Assembly (NCBI GenBank): GCA_947503105.1
Contig: CANNCM010000004.1
Location: forward strand, 174,601 to 238,600
DNA length: 64,000 bases
Direction: 5' to 3'
DNA from: an uncultured Flavobacteriaceae bacterium
GTDB taxonomy: Bacteria > Bacteroidota > Bacteroidia > Flavobacteriales > Flavobacteriaceae
This document shows, in pieces, positions 18,869 through 27,950 of the stretch. Both the position numbers and the translations under genes were made by a program. The notes below the pieces were generated by a model. That model worked only from the letters and a program-made list of their open reading frames with translations, did no database searches and was not told where the DNA came from. Position 1 is the first letter of the stretch, and each line of letters begins with the position of its first letter.

Positions 18869-19423
18869 CTATTTCCACTTGATATTACATCCGATACTTG
18901 GTTTTTGAGGCCATGTATTTTGAGTATTTTCCAGCAAACAATCCATTGCATTTTTCAAGTCCTTAGCATTCGCAGGAAGCCCGTTTCCTGGTCTAGAATC
19001 GTCCATCTGTCCTCTATAGACAAGTTCTAAATTGGAATCAAACAGAAAAAAATCTGGTGTACAAGCAGCATCGTATGCTTTTGCAATTTCTTGTGTTTCG
19101 TCGTACAAATACGGAAAGGAGTAGTTTAGTGCCTTTGCATTTTTTTTCATTTCATTAGGGCCATCTTGCGGATAGTTGATCACATCGTTGCTTGAGATGG
19201 CTATAAATTGAATACCCTTAGTTTGGTACACTTCTGCAAGTTCTACCAATTTTTGATTGATATGAATCACAAAAGGGCAGTGGTTGCATATGAACATAAT
19301 GAGTGTTCCGTTTGTTCCTTCTAGTTGTTTCAATGTTTGAAATTCATCAGAAATCGTATCTAATAAATTAAACTCAGGTGCTTTTGTGCCTATGGGCAAC
19401 ATAGTGGAGGGAGTTCTCGCCAT
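18869..19423 (-). CDS. Redoxin / AhpC-TSA-like thioredoxin-family protein
   Basis: A 184-residue cytoplasmic-looking protein with the peroxiredoxin-like fold: PIGTKAPEFNLLDT at the N-terminus, then LIMFICNHCPFVIHI with a CxxC motif, and GIQFIAISSNDVINYPQDGP. This is the PRX-like1 type often annotated as a thioredoxin family protein. It probably reduces disulfides or peroxides. It is followed on the same strand by the CGDS/TPR protein after a 55-base gap, so the two may form a pair. Confidence 0.82.
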   Translation of the reverse strand: MARTPSTMLPIGTKAPEFNLLDTISDEFQTLKQLEGTNGTLIMFICNHCPFVIHINQKLVELAEVYQTKGIQFIAISSNDVINYPQDGPNEMKKNAKALNYSFPYLYDETQEIAKAYDAACTPDFFLFDSNLELVYRGQMDDSRPGNGLPANAKDLKNAMDCLLENTQNTWPQKPSIGCNIKWK

Positions 19424-19467
19424 AATGATCTTAAATTTTTATCTTTACACCATAAAGTTACGTATAA

Positions 19468-19800
19468 ATGAGTGAAGTTTTATTTGAAGATTTTCAAAAG
19501 TTAGATTTGAGAGTGGGTACTATTATTGAGATCAACGATTTTCCAAAAGCACGAAAGCCAGCATACCAGCTGACTATAGATTTTGGTCCTTTGGGGATCA
19601 AAAAATCATCAGCTCAAATTACAGCACTTTATTCTAAAGAACAATTATTACATAGGCAAATTATTGCTAATGTTAATTTTGAAGACAAGCAGATTGCCAA
19701 CTTCAAAAGTCAGTGTTTGGTGGTCGGAGCAGTGCACGAAAATGCTGTAGTGTTGCTCGAACCTACACAAAAAATTCCTAACGGATCAACGGTGCAGTAG
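19468..19800 (+). CDS. tRNA-binding domain protein (CsaA-like)
   Basis: A 110-residue protein made only of the tRNA-binding OB-fold found at the end of MetRS and in Arc1p/Trbp111. Signatures are FQKLDLRVGTIIE at the N-terminus, KKSSAQIT in the middle and QCLVVGA near the end. In Bacillus the homologue CsaA has been linked to protein export chaperoning and binds tRNA-like structures. A TATCTTTAC box at 19440-19448 is a plausible -7 element. The convergent peptidase gene ends two bases after its stop. Confidence 0.9.
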   Translation: MSEVLFEDFQKLDLRVGTIIEINDFPKARKPAYQLTIDFGPLGIKKSSAQITALYSKEQLLHRQIIANVNFEDKQIANFKSQCLVVGAVHENAVVLLEPTQKIPNGSTVQ

Positions 19801-19802
19801 GA

Positions 19803-22307
19803 TTAGAATTCCTCTCTAAAAAATAATGCATTCATTAGCAGCTTATTTGTGCCATACCAAAAAGCCCTGAAGTTGGTGTTGTCTGTAAATCCAATTATCC
19901 TCCCTTGCCCAAGTTGCTCAATCTTTAGAGGTACAGTTCCTTTAATGAGTTCTAAATTTTCTTCTGATATATAACCACTCAACAAAGGGTTTTGTGTGTA
20001 TTGGATAGGGTTGTTGTAACTGTTTTTATCAGGTTTAATAAAAAGTGTTGTATTTCGGAACAATGCTATTTTTTCGTTATCATATCCAAAGTTAATTGGG
20101 TGTGAGCGGTCAAGTGATGCTTCAAAAATGGCTCCTCCAATGCCTTGAGCGCTTTTAAATTTTGATCGGTCTTCAAAACGAACATTTTTGGCATCTAAAG
20201 CTTTGGATTCGAGTTCTATTGAAAACATTTTATTTTTTTTGAGCCATTTTAAGGCGTTCTGATATGCAATTAATGTACCTCCGTTTTCTACCCATTTTTT
20301 GAGTTTTTGAGCTATTTTATTTTCTAAACTATAGGTGTTTGGTAATACTATACAGTTATAGCGATCCAAATCGGTATAATTCAATGCTGAAGTGTCTAGT
20401 TTTGAAATCGGTATATTGTATCGTGTATCCATTAGATGCCAAATTTCTCCAGCATCATATGCATCAATACCACGACCAACAATAAGGCCTATATTGGGTT
20501 TGGTAAGTGTTTTAAAATGATTACTCCCAAGATCTGGACCTAGTGCCAACCCAGTGGAAATTCCAAAAAAATTAAGATGACTTTCTTGTGCTATTTTCTC
20601 TAAAATTTCCTGAATTTTTTTTGAGGAGTACGTTTGATTTTGAGTTGGAATAAGGATACTACCATAACCAAAATTTTTACCCTCAGAATTAAAGGGTTGC
20701 ATAGCCATTTTTACTCGAATATTTTCCTTTAACAGCTTGTAGAGTGCTTTTGGACTGTAATAATCATTCCATGGTAAGATGTATGCATAATTGCTTTTTT
20801 GAACTAACCTCCCTTTTGGTAATGAAATTGAACTCCATTTGTCGGCATATTTTGTATCGCCTTTATCAGAAAAACTAAGATCAAATGCTAATGGAAGGGT
20901 CCAAGCTGAAATATCATAAAACAAGCTGTCTTGAAACGCTGTACGTTGCTCAAACATTGCATTGAGCAAACGGTTATTTTTTTGTTGTTTAGGGACAATA
21001 TAGGAACTACCTTTTTTAAATGTTTTACCATCAAAAGAGATGTCTTTACTCAGATTATAAACTTGAATTTTATGGCGACTTAATATTTCTGCCAAATGAA
21101 ATGCTCTTGCAGGATCATTTTGGCTTCCAAAAGCATAAGCAGTTTGAGTTTGTGATTTCGCTTCGCGGCGTGCATTTTTAAAAAAATTAAATTGATATTG
21201 CAGTAATTTTTCTCTCATATTTACCGCTGCTTTTAATGTCGATAATCCAGCCGTTAACTGATTTCTAATTGTAAAAGGAAATGTGAGAAGGCCATTATCA
21301 CTTTCTTGTATATGACCGCGAGAACTTGCTTGTTCAAATAAAATCCCGATGCTTCCATTGATATCTGGAAATGTTGAACCTTTACCATAATAAAAATCGT
21401 CATAATTTTCTTCCGAATAATACAAAGATCCCAGTTCATCAAAGGCAGCGGCATGATAAGTTCCTATTTCTTTGGTGAGCTCTTGGTTTAATTTTGGGGT
21501 CAGAGGGTGTGTTCGAGATGGAATACCAGGTTGAAAGAAAAAACTAGAGTTAGTCCCCATCTCATGATGGTCGGTGAGAATATTGGGCATCCATTTGTGA
21601 AATGTTTCAATACGAGCTCTCGACTCTGGCAGTTGTACAGGTAGCCAATCTCTATTCATATCAAACCAGTAATGATTTGTACGGCCTCCAGGCCAGTCTT
21701 CATTATACTCCCTATCGTTAGGATCTGGATTTAAGTTGATACTTTTATTTGTATTGGCCCAATGTGCAAAGCGCTGAAGACCATCGGGATTTAATGCTGG
21801 GTCAAATAAAATGATGGTATTTTTTAATAAATTATGCACTTCTTCTGATTCTGACGCCGCCAAGTGATAAGCAAGAAGTAATGCAGCATTAGATCCACTA
21901 GCTTCATTGCCATGTATAGAAAATCCTTGATAGACAACCACAGGCCTTTCTGAAGTACCCAACAGATCCACACCATCAGTTGCCTTTAGATGAGTTTTTC
22001 TAATTGCTTCTAAGTTTTGATGATTTTCAGAACTGGTAATTGTTAGTAAAACGAGAGGTCGCCCCTCAAAAGTTTCTCCTCTATTTTCCAATTGAATTCG
22101 ATCAGATTTTTCGGCTAAAATTTGCATATAATGCAGCAGTTTATCGTGGGTGATATGCCATTGCCCAACTTGATGTCCTATAATCGATTCTGGAGTAGGA
22201 ATTTCAATATTGTATTGGTTGCTGTTTGGTAAATAATATTCAAGATCAGTTGTTGATTGTGCGCCAACGAAAATTGGAATAAAAAGTAAAAAAAGGCGTA
22301 ATTTCAT
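19803..22307 (-). CDS. M14-family zinc carboxypeptidase, exported
   Basis: An 834-residue exported metallopeptidase. It has a signal peptide (MKLRLFLLFIPIFVGAQ). The M14 zinc site has His132 and Glu135 in IHGNEASG and the third ligand in TDHHEM (His247 or His248). The catalytic Glu lies in GILFEQASSRG. The long C-terminal half (about 400-834) contains a GATase-like stretch (PNIGLIVGRGIDAYDAGEIW) typical of this large Bacteroidota M14 subfamily. It probably degrades peptides in the periplasm or outside. A terminator-like hairpin lies upstream of it, after the PUR gene. Confidence 0.9.
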   Translation of the reverse strand: MKLRLFLLFIPIFVGAQSTTDLEYYLPNSNQYNIEIPTPESIIGHQVGQWHITHDKLLHYMQILAEKSDRIQLENRGETFEGRPLVLLTITSSENHQNLEAIRKTHLKATDGVDLLGTSERPVVVYQGFSIHGNEASGSNAALLLAYHLAASESEEVHNLLKNTIILFDPALNPDGLQRFAHWANTNKSINLNPDPNDREYNEDWPGGRTNHYWFDMNRDWLPVQLPESRARIETFHKWMPNILTDHHEMGTNSSFFFQPGIPSRTHPLTPKLNQELTKEIGTYHAAAFDELGSLYYSEENYDDFYYGKGSTFPDINGSIGILFEQASSRGHIQESDNGLLTFPFTIRNQLTAGLSTLKAAVNMREKLLQYQFNFFKNARREAKSQTQTAYAFGSQNDPARAFHLAEILSRHKIQVYNLSKDISFDGKTFKKGSSYIVPKQQKNNRLLNAMFEQRTAFQDSLFYDISAWTLPLAFDLSFSDKGDTKYADKWSSISLPKGRLVQKSNYAYILPWNDYYSPKALYKLLKENIRVKMAMQPFNSEGKNFGYGSILIPTQNQTYSSKKIQEILEKIAQESHLNFFGISTGLALGPDLGSNHFKTLTKPNIGLIVGRGIDAYDAGEIWHLMDTRYNIPISKLDTSALNYTDLDRYNCIVLPNTYSLENKIAQKLKKWVENGGTLIAYQNALKWLKKNKMFSIELESKALDAKNVRFEDRSKFKSAQGIGGAIFEASLDRSHPINFGYDNEKIALFRNTTLFIKPDKNSYNNPIQYTQNPLLSGYISEENLELIKGTVPLKIEQLGQGRIIGFTDNTNFRAFWYGTNKLLMNALFFREEF

Positions 22308-22330
22308 GCTTTAAAATTTATATAAATATA

Positions 22331-22358
22331 AAAAAACCACCATGAATTGTGGTGGTTT
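22331..22358 (-). terminator. Terminator of the PUR gene
   Basis: AAACCACCA (22334-22342) pairs with TGGTGGTTT (22350-22358) around a 7-base loop. On the minus strand the hairpin is followed by a T run (A run 22331-22336 on the plus strand). It lies 24 bases past the stop of the DUF3276 gene. Confidence 0.7.
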
Positions 22359-22381
22359 ATAATATCTAGTGGAATTTATTT

Positions 22382-22747
22382 TTAAATATCTTCAAATTTC
22401 AAATCAGTAAATCCTCCCTCCGATGTATTTTCATTATCCTGATTTTCGGTGTTTGTAGCGGCTTGTTCAGGGTTGTAGTCACTGATGATTTCTTCGCCTT
22501 TTTCGCCGATGATAAAGTTTGTTGTTTCTTCCAAAATAGATTTAAACTCATTAAAATCTTCTTTGTATAAATAGATTTTATGTTTTTTGAAATGAAACGA
22601 ACCGTCATCGTTTGTGAATTTTTTACTTTCAGTTATGGTCAGGTAATAGTCTCCAGCTTTGGTGGCTTTTACATCAAAAAAATAGGTCCTTCTTCCTGCA
22701 CGTAATGCCTTAGAAAATATGTCTTGTTCTCGATCGTTCATAGTCAA
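22382..22747 (-). CDS. PUR-family nucleic-acid-binding protein (DUF3276)
   Basis: A 121-residue protein of the DUF3276/PUR family, single-stranded DNA and RNA binders related to Pur-alpha and to Borrelia BpuR. The PUR repeat is visible from DIFSKALRAGRRTYFFDVKAT through DYYLTITESKKF to FHFKKHKIYLYKEDFNEF. The C-terminal ~35 residues are acidic and low in complexity (NPEQAATNTENQDNENTSEGG). It probably acts in the cytoplasm as a regulator. Its own terminator follows. Targets are unknown. Confidence 0.9.
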   Translation of the reverse strand: MTMNDREQDIFSKALRAGRRTYFFDVKATKAGDYYLTITESKKFTNDDGSFHFKKHKIYLYKEDFNEFKSILEETTNFIIGEKGEEIISDYNPEQAATNTENQDNENTSEGGFTDLKFEDI

Positions 22748-22849
22748 ATTTTTTTGTTTGCTTCAATTTATATTTAACCAAAAGTCTAAAAAAATAATGA
22801 AGTCGCCAACTTTTTTAAATTATAATTTGAATGAATGTATCACAAAAGA

Positions 22850-24604
22850 CTAAGATGAAAATTCTTGAAGTTGTTTTTTGTACAGTGTTTTATAATATCC
22901 ATTTCTTCTAACCAGTTGATTATGTGTACCTTCTTGGATAATTTGTCCATCATCAAGAACTATAATATGATCGGCATTTTTTACTGAAGAAATACGATGA
23001 CTCACAATAACCGTTGTGGTATTTTTAGAGATTTTCTCAATATTATTTAAAATTTGCTCTTCAGTTTCGGTATCTACAGCCGAAAGGCAATCGTCTAAAA
23101 GTAATATTTTTGGCGATTTTATAAAGGCGCGAGCAATAGAAACGCGTTGTTTTTGCCCCCCAGAAAGTGTAATACCTCGCTCGCCCAAAACAGTATCATA
23201 GCCCTTAGAAAAATTAATGATATTGTCATGAACTACAGCGTCTTTGGCGGCTTGAATCACGTCTTGATCTGAGGCCTTATTTTTTCCAAATTTGATATTA
23301 TTATTTAGGGTATCCGAAAACAAAAAAGGATCTTGAGGAACATAGCCAATGCTATCGCGTAAGCTATAAAGATTCACATTTTCAATTGAAACACCATCAA
23401 TTTTAATGTCCCCTTTTGTAGTATTGTACATTCTTCCTATAAGCTCTAAAATAGTGGTTTTTCCACTTCCTGTTTTACCAATAACCGCGAGTGTTTTACC
23501 TTCTTCAATAGTGAAATCCACACCTTTAAGCGCTTCAATATTGGTGTCTTGATATGTAAAATGAACATTCTCAAAAGCAATTTTACCTTTGATTACACTT
23601 GCTTTTTTTTGGGTATTAAAAACGCTTGGTTTTTGCTTCAAAAATGCATTAATCCGTTTTTGAGACGCTTCTGCTTGTTGCACCAAAGAAGTCACCCATC
23701 CCACAGAGGCAACAGGCCATGTCAGCATATTCACATAAATGATAAATTCTGCAATAGTTCCAAGCTCAGTGATTTCTCCGCTTATATATTGTTGTCCACC
23801 AATATAAATCACCAACAAGTTGCTGGTACCAATTAGAAGTAACATTAATGGAAAAAAGAACGCTTGTGTTTTGCTTAAATTCAAACGTTTTTGTCTTTGA
23901 TCGTTTGATAAATCAGTAAAATTGTCTTCAGTTTCCTCTTCTAATGCATAGGCCTTTGTTACTGTAATGCCGCTAAAAATTTCTTGAGTAGCAGAAGTAA
24001 GTGTCGAAAGTTGCTCTTGAACTATTGTACTGCGTTTATGAATAAATTTACTTAGAAAATAAATCGAAAACGAGAGTATAGGTAGTGGTATAATGGTGTA
24101 AAGTGTAAGGCTGGGCGCTTTGCTATACATGTATGCGAGGGCTACAATAAATAATGTTACCATATTAATGGTGTACATCAAAGCGGGACCTACATACATT
24201 CGAACTTTACCAACGTCTTCAGAAATTCGATTGATAAGATCTCCAGTTCTATTTTGTTTGTAAAATGGTAGGCATAAGCGTTGATAGTGCTCATAAATTT
24301 CATTTTTTAAATCAAATTCAATGTATCGAGAAACATTGATAAGTGTTTGTCGCATCAAAAATGTAAATATTCCAGTTGCTATGGCAGCGCCCAAAATAAA
24401 AAGGATTTTAAGTCCAATAGCCGTCTTGAAATTGGCGACATCTACAGGATTCGAAATTTGGTTGGCTACAAGAGTAATCACATCGCCAATAAGTCGGGGA
24501 GTGAACAATGAAAAAATCTTTGCACAAGCAACTATGATCACACCAAGGATGACCCTGTATCTATATTTGACGAAATATTTATTTAGGTAACGGAGTTCTT
24601 TCAT
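22850..24604 (-). CDS. ABC transporter, fused permease and ATPase (exporter type)
   Basis: A 584-residue half-transporter of the MsbA/LmrA type. It has six hydrophobic segments in the first ~310 residues, then a nucleotide-binding domain with Walker A GKTGSGKTTIL, signature LSGGQKQR, Walker B ILLLDDCLSAVD and the H-loop in IVSHR. It works as a dimer in the inner membrane and exports lipid, drug or another hydrophobic compound. There is no partner half-transporter beside it, so it is probably a homodimer. The substrate cannot be inferred from sequence. Confidence 0.92.
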   Translation of the reverse strand: MKELRYLNKYFVKYRYRVILGVIIVACAKIFSLFTPRLIGDVITLVANQISNPVDVANFKTAIGLKILFILGAAIATGIFTFLMRQTLINVSRYIEFDLKNEIYEHYQRLCLPFYKQNRTGDLINRISEDVGKVRMYVGPALMYTINMVTLFIVALAYMYSKAPSLTLYTIIPLPILSFSIYFLSKFIHKRSTIVQEQLSTLTSATQEIFSGITVTKAYALEEETEDNFTDLSNDQRQKRLNLSKTQAFFFPLMLLLIGTSNLLVIYIGGQQYISGEITELGTIAEFIIYVNMLTWPVASVGWVTSLVQQAEASQKRINAFLKQKPSVFNTQKKASVIKGKIAFENVHFTYQDTNIEALKGVDFTIEEGKTLAVIGKTGSGKTTILELIGRMYNTTKGDIKIDGVSIENVNLYSLRDSIGYVPQDPFLFSDTLNNNIKFGKNKASDQDVIQAAKDAVVHDNIINFSKGYDTVLGERGITLSGGQKQRVSIARAFIKSPKILLLDDCLSAVDTETEEQILNNIEKISKNTTTVIVSHRISSVKNADHIIVLDDGQIIQEGTHNQLVRRNGYYKTLYKKQLQEFSS

Positions 24605-24693
24605 AATGATCTACACTGCAAAGATACTTTTTAGATTTTAGAAGAGATCTTATAAAAAAACTAATTTTCAATTTTTTAAGACCAAAATAACAT

Positions 24694-24701
24694 TATTTTT
24701 G
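24694..24701 (+). promoter_or_regulatory. -7 element upstream of nusB
   Basis: TATTTTTG at 24694-24701 matches the Bacteroidota -7 consensus exactly. The nusB ATG is 66 bases downstream. No TTG lies at the ideal 19-base spacing. Confidence 0.45.
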
Positions 24702-24766
24702 CAAGGCAAATGCGTGCTGTTTGCCAAACATACATTAATCAATTAGAAGTTTAAGTTCTTTAAATC

Positions 24767-25705
24767 ATGCTCAATAGAAGACATATTCGTGCCAAAGTAA
24801 TGCAAGTTCTTTATGCGCAAACAAGCAATACATCGGAAAATACTAGCGCGTCTCAGCTGCATGAAAATTTTGAGAACATGTATGCACTTCATCTAGTCTT
24901 ACTTTCTTTATTTATTAAACTTCGTGAACGCGCTACAGACCATCAGCAAAAAGCCAAACAAAAAATGCAGCCCTCAGAAGAAGATGCAAACCCAAATATG
25001 CGCTTTGTAGAAAATGCACTTTTGGTCAAAATGGCTCAAAGTGAGGCTCTAAAATCAAAGTTAGAATTTTATAAAATTGATTTTTGGGAGCAAGACGGAG
25101 AGTATATTGAATTATTTTTTCAAGAAATGATACAAAGCAATTTGTATCATAAGTATATGAATGCACCTCAAACGTCTTTCAAATTAGACAAAGCTTTTGT
25201 CATTGATTTATTTAAACAAATAATTGTTACCAATGAAAAGTTGTATGATTATTTTGAAGACAAAAATCTAACTTGGATTGACGATTTGCCTGTTGTCAAT
25301 ACTGCTTTGGTTAAACTTTTTGGCAAACTCAAAGAAAACGCTACAGATACATATTTTACTCCACTGTTGTTTAGGGATAAAGATGATGAACGCTTTGGAA
25401 TTTCACTATTGAACACAACTCTCGAAAACAAAGAGAAGTTCAATGAAGACATAATTTTGTACACAAAAAATTGGGACAAAGATCGCATTGCAACAATTGA
25501 TTTTGTTTTACTTCAAATGGCTATTTGTGAGCTTCAAGAATTTTCAACAATTCCAACCAAAGTGACTATCAACGAATATATAGAGCTCGCAAAAGAATAT
25601 TCTACACCAAAAAGTAATGTATTTATCAATGGTGTTTTGGATAAAATTGTACGAGATTATAAAGAGAATAAAACCTTAAACAAGAAAGGTCGTGGGTTAT
25701 TGTAA
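24767..25705 (+). CDS. nusB: Transcription antitermination factor NusB (long form)
   Basis: A 312-residue protein. The first block RRHIRAKVMQVLYAQ and the C-terminal FVLLQMAICELQEF, PTKVTINEYIELAKEYSTPKSNVFINGVLD are the NusB helical core. A long charged insertion (about residues 35-175) makes it roughly twice the size of the E. coli protein, as is normal in Bacteroidota. It acts in rRNA transcription antitermination with NusE/S10. It is followed closely by a DUF1573 lipoprotein and yajC. Confidence 0.94.
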   Translation: MLNRRHIRAKVMQVLYAQTSNTSENTSASQLHENFENMYALHLVLLSLFIKLRERATDHQQKAKQKMQPSEEDANPNMRFVENALLVKMAQSEALKSKLEFYKIDFWEQDGEYIELFFQEMIQSNLYHKYMNAPQTSFKLDKAFVIDLFKQIIVTNEKLYDYFEDKNLTWIDDLPVVNTALVKLFGKLKENATDTYFTPLLFRDKDDERFGISLLNTTLENKEKFNEDIILYTKNWDKDRIATIDFVLLQMAICELQEFSTIPTKVTINEYIELAKEYSTPKSNVFINGVLDKIVRDYKENKTLNKKGRGLL

Positions 25706-25759
25706 TTTTTGTTAAATTTACAACCACAAAAAAAATTAATTAATCAATATTATTTAGAC

Positions 25760-26233
25760 ATGAAAAAACTGTTTTTATTATCCGCAATTGCACTTGTTTC
25801 ATTTACTTCATGTAAAGAAAAAGCAGCAGAAAAAATAAATCAAGAAAATGTAGAAAAGGCAGCGGAGCGCGATGCTCAAGCTATTGTTTTTCCAGCTGTA
25901 ACATTCGATAAAACAACCCATGATTTTGGTGAAATTATGAATGGAACCCCTGTAGAAACAGTGTTTTCATATACAAATACAGGAAAATCTCCATTAGTTG
26001 TTACCGATATCAAGAGTACTTGTGGATGTACTGTACCTCAAGGGTGGAGTAGAGAGCCATTAGCACCAGGAGCTTCTTCACAATTTACAGTAAAGTTCAA
26101 TGGAAAAGGAGCGAATAAAGTCTCGAAAACCATTACACTAACAACCAATACGGAAAAGGGGAGAGAGCAAGTACGCATCTCGGCATTCATTAAGCCAGAT
26201 CCAAATGCTGCACCTGTTGTAAAAAAGCAATAA
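25760..26233 (+). CDS. DUF1573 lipoprotein
   Basis: A 157-residue lipoprotein. I place the start at ATG 25760, which gives MKKLFLLSAIALVSFTSC with a lipobox ending at Cys18. The TTG at 25709 would put 17 non-signal residues in front. The mature part is one ASH/Ig-like DUF1573 domain (TFDKTTHDFGEIMNGTPVET, then VVTDIKSTCGCTVPQGW). The domain is common in Bacteroidota and its function is not established. It lies between nusB and yajC on the same strand. Confidence 0.88.
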   Translation: MKKLFLLSAIALVSFTSCKEKAAEKINQENVEKAAERDAQAIVFPAVTFDKTTHDFGEIMNGTPVETVFSYTNTGKSPLVVTDIKSTCGCTVPQGWSREPLAPGASSQFTVKFNGKGANKVSKTITLTTNTEKGREQVRISAFIKPDPNAAPVVKKQ

Positions 26234-26255
26234 ACCAATAATAAAACACACACTT

Positions 26256-26543
26256 ATGGAAGGTCTTAGTAATTTTATGCCCTTTATTTTAATGTTTGTA
26301 ATCGTCTATTTTTTTATGATTGCACCACAAATGAAGCGCGCTAAAAAAGAAAAAAAATTCGCAGCTGCTCTTAAAAAAGGAGATCGTGTAATTACGATAT
26401 CTGGAATGCACGGCAAAGTAACGGAGCTGAACGACAAAGACGCTTCTTGTGTCATAGAAACGCTTGCTGGTAAAATTAAATTTGACCGCTCTGCGATTTC
26501 TATGGAAAAGACACAAAAATTGAATGCTTCTAACAAGAAGTAA
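26256..26543 (+). CDS. yajC: Preprotein translocase subunit YajC
   Basis: A 95-residue inner-membrane protein. It has one N-terminal transmembrane helix (about 6-24, FMPFILMFVIVYFFMIAPQ), then the cytoplasmic KRAKKEKKFAAALKKGDRVITISGMHGKV motif region of YajC. It associates with SecDF. It is 22 bases after the DUF1573 lipoprotein and ends before a bidirectional terminator, so it closes the nusB-DUF1573-yajC transcript. Confidence 0.95.
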   Translation: MEGLSNFMPFILMFVIVYFFMIAPQMKRAKKEKKFAAALKKGDRVITISGMHGKVTELNDKDASCVIETLAGKIKFDRSAISMEKTQKLNASNKK

Positions 26544-26562
26544 TATTCATTTTAAGTCAAAT

Positions 26563-26590
26563 AAAAAGCTGCCTTTTGGCAGCTTTTTTT
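26563..26590. terminator. Bidirectional terminator between yajC and pepT
   Basis: AAAAAGCTGCC (26563-26573) pairs perfectly with GGCAGCTTTTT (26578-26588) around TTTT. T runs lie on both sides, so it can stop transcription of both convergent genes. It overlaps the last codon of pepT by a base or two. Confidence 0.85.
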
Positions 26591-27830
26591 ATGCATATCG
26601 TTTTTGAGTGAGTTCTACAATTTTACAAATGACTTCCGTCGCACTCAAAATACTTTCTAGTGGAACGTATTCGTAGCGTCCATGAAAATTATGACCGCCT
26701 GCAAAAATATTTGGACACGGCAAGCCCATATAACTCAACTGAGAGCCATCGGTTCCGCCACGTATAGGTTTGATTAAAGGTGTAATTTTAAGAGATTTCA
26801 TAGCCGCTTCGGCAATATCTATACAGTGCATCACAGGCAGAACTTTTTCTTTCATATTGAAATATTGATCTTTTATTTCGACGTCAAAAGTTACATTGTC
26901 GTGCTTTCTGTCAAAAGCTTCAACCAGCTGTTGCATGGTGGTTTTTCGAGCTTCAAAAAGAGCCATATCATGATCTCTAATAATGTATTTTAAAACTGTT
27001 TTTTCAACTTTGCCCTCCACAGTATGAAGGTGATAGAACCCTTCATACCCTTCTGTTTGCTCTGGAGTTTCTCCTTTTGGCAAGCGGTCTATAAACTTTT
27101 GCGCATAATACATAGAATTGACCATTTTTCCTTTGGCATAGCCCGGATGAACTATTTTTCCATGAATTGTAACTTCTGCACTAGCGGCATTAAAATTTTC
27201 ATATTCTAACTCTCCAATTTGACTTCCGTCCATTGTGTAGGCCCATTCTGCTCCAAATTTCTCAACATCAAATTTATGGGCTCCTCTGCCTATTTCTTCA
27301 TCGGGTGTAAAACCAACTTTTATAGTGCCGTGTTTTATCTCTGGATGCTGCACTAAGTATTCCATTGCACTCACAATTTCGCAAACTCCCGCTTTGTCAT
27401 CTGCGCCAAGCAAAGTTGTACCATCGGTGGTTATTAAGGTTTGCCCTTTGTAGTGCAATAAATCTTCAAAATAATCTGGCGATAAAATGATGTTTTGATC
27501 CTTATTTAAAATGATGTCTTTCCCATCATAGTTTTCAATAATTTGAGGCGATACGTTTGCTGCTGTAAAGTCGGGCGATGTATCAAAATGAGAAATAAAT
27601 CCAATTGTAGGAACGTCGTGTTCAACATTTGACGGAAGCGTTCCCATGACATAAGCATTTTCGTCTATAGAAACCTCTTTCAATCCAATTGCCATCAATT
27701 CTTCTGCAATAAGTTTAGCCAATGTCCATTGCTTTTCTGTACTTGGAGTAGTGTTTGAATTGGGATCGCTTTCGGTATCAATTTTTACATAAGTAAGAAA
27801 GCGATTAAGAATTTTTTGTCTGTCTAACAT
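26589..27830 (-). CDS. pepT: Peptidase T (tripeptide aminopeptidase)
   Basis: A 413-residue M20-family metallopeptidase that removes the N-terminal residue of tripeptides in the cytoplasm. Zinc ligands and catalytic residues appear in order: FISHFDTSPDF (His), LLGADDKAGVCEI (bridging Asp), TPDEEIGRGA (catalytic Glu pair), YTMDGSQIGELEYE, and the C-terminal AGGHNFHGRYE. These motifs are PepT-specific among M20 peptidases, and the length is typical. Confidence 0.95.
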   Translation of the reverse strand: MLDRQKILNRFLTYVKIDTESDPNSNTTPSTEKQWTLAKLIAEELMAIGLKEVSIDENAYVMGTLPSNVEHDVPTIGFISHFDTSPDFTAANVSPQIIENYDGKDIILNKDQNIILSPDYFEDLLHYKGQTLITTDGTTLLGADDKAGVCEIVSAMEYLVQHPEIKHGTIKVGFTPDEEIGRGAHKFDVEKFGAEWAYTMDGSQIGELEYENFNAASAEVTIHGKIVHPGYAKGKMVNSMYYAQKFIDRLPKGETPEQTEGYEGFYHLHTVEGKVEKTVLKYIIRDHDMALFEARKTTMQQLVEAFDRKHDNVTFDVEIKDQYFNMKEKVLPVMHCIDIAEAAMKSLKITPLIKPIRGGTDGSQLSYMGLPCPNIFAGGHNFHGRYEYVPLESILSATEVICKIVELTQKRYA

Positions 27831-27926
27831 TTAAAATAGGATTTTTTCAAAAATAATTAACCTGATCAAATGAGGCAAATCTTGTGCTTCTTTTGTTTGT
27901 GTCTTTTTTGTGTTCTTAAATTAATG

Positions 27927-27934
27927 TATTTTTG
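27927..27934 (+). promoter_or_regulatory. -7 element upstream of pyrD
   Basis: TATTTTTG at 27927-27934 is an exact Bacteroidota -7 match. It lies inside the upstream part of an open frame that could start at 27870, which supports the later ATG at 27951 as the real pyrD start. Confidence 0.5.
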
Positions 27935-27950
27935 CATTCAAATGACCATT

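Noticed and set aside
27870..27950. N-terminal extension of pyrD
   Set aside because: It contains a -7 promoter element at 27927-27934 and adds a Cys/Leu-rich stretch absent from class 2 enzymes.
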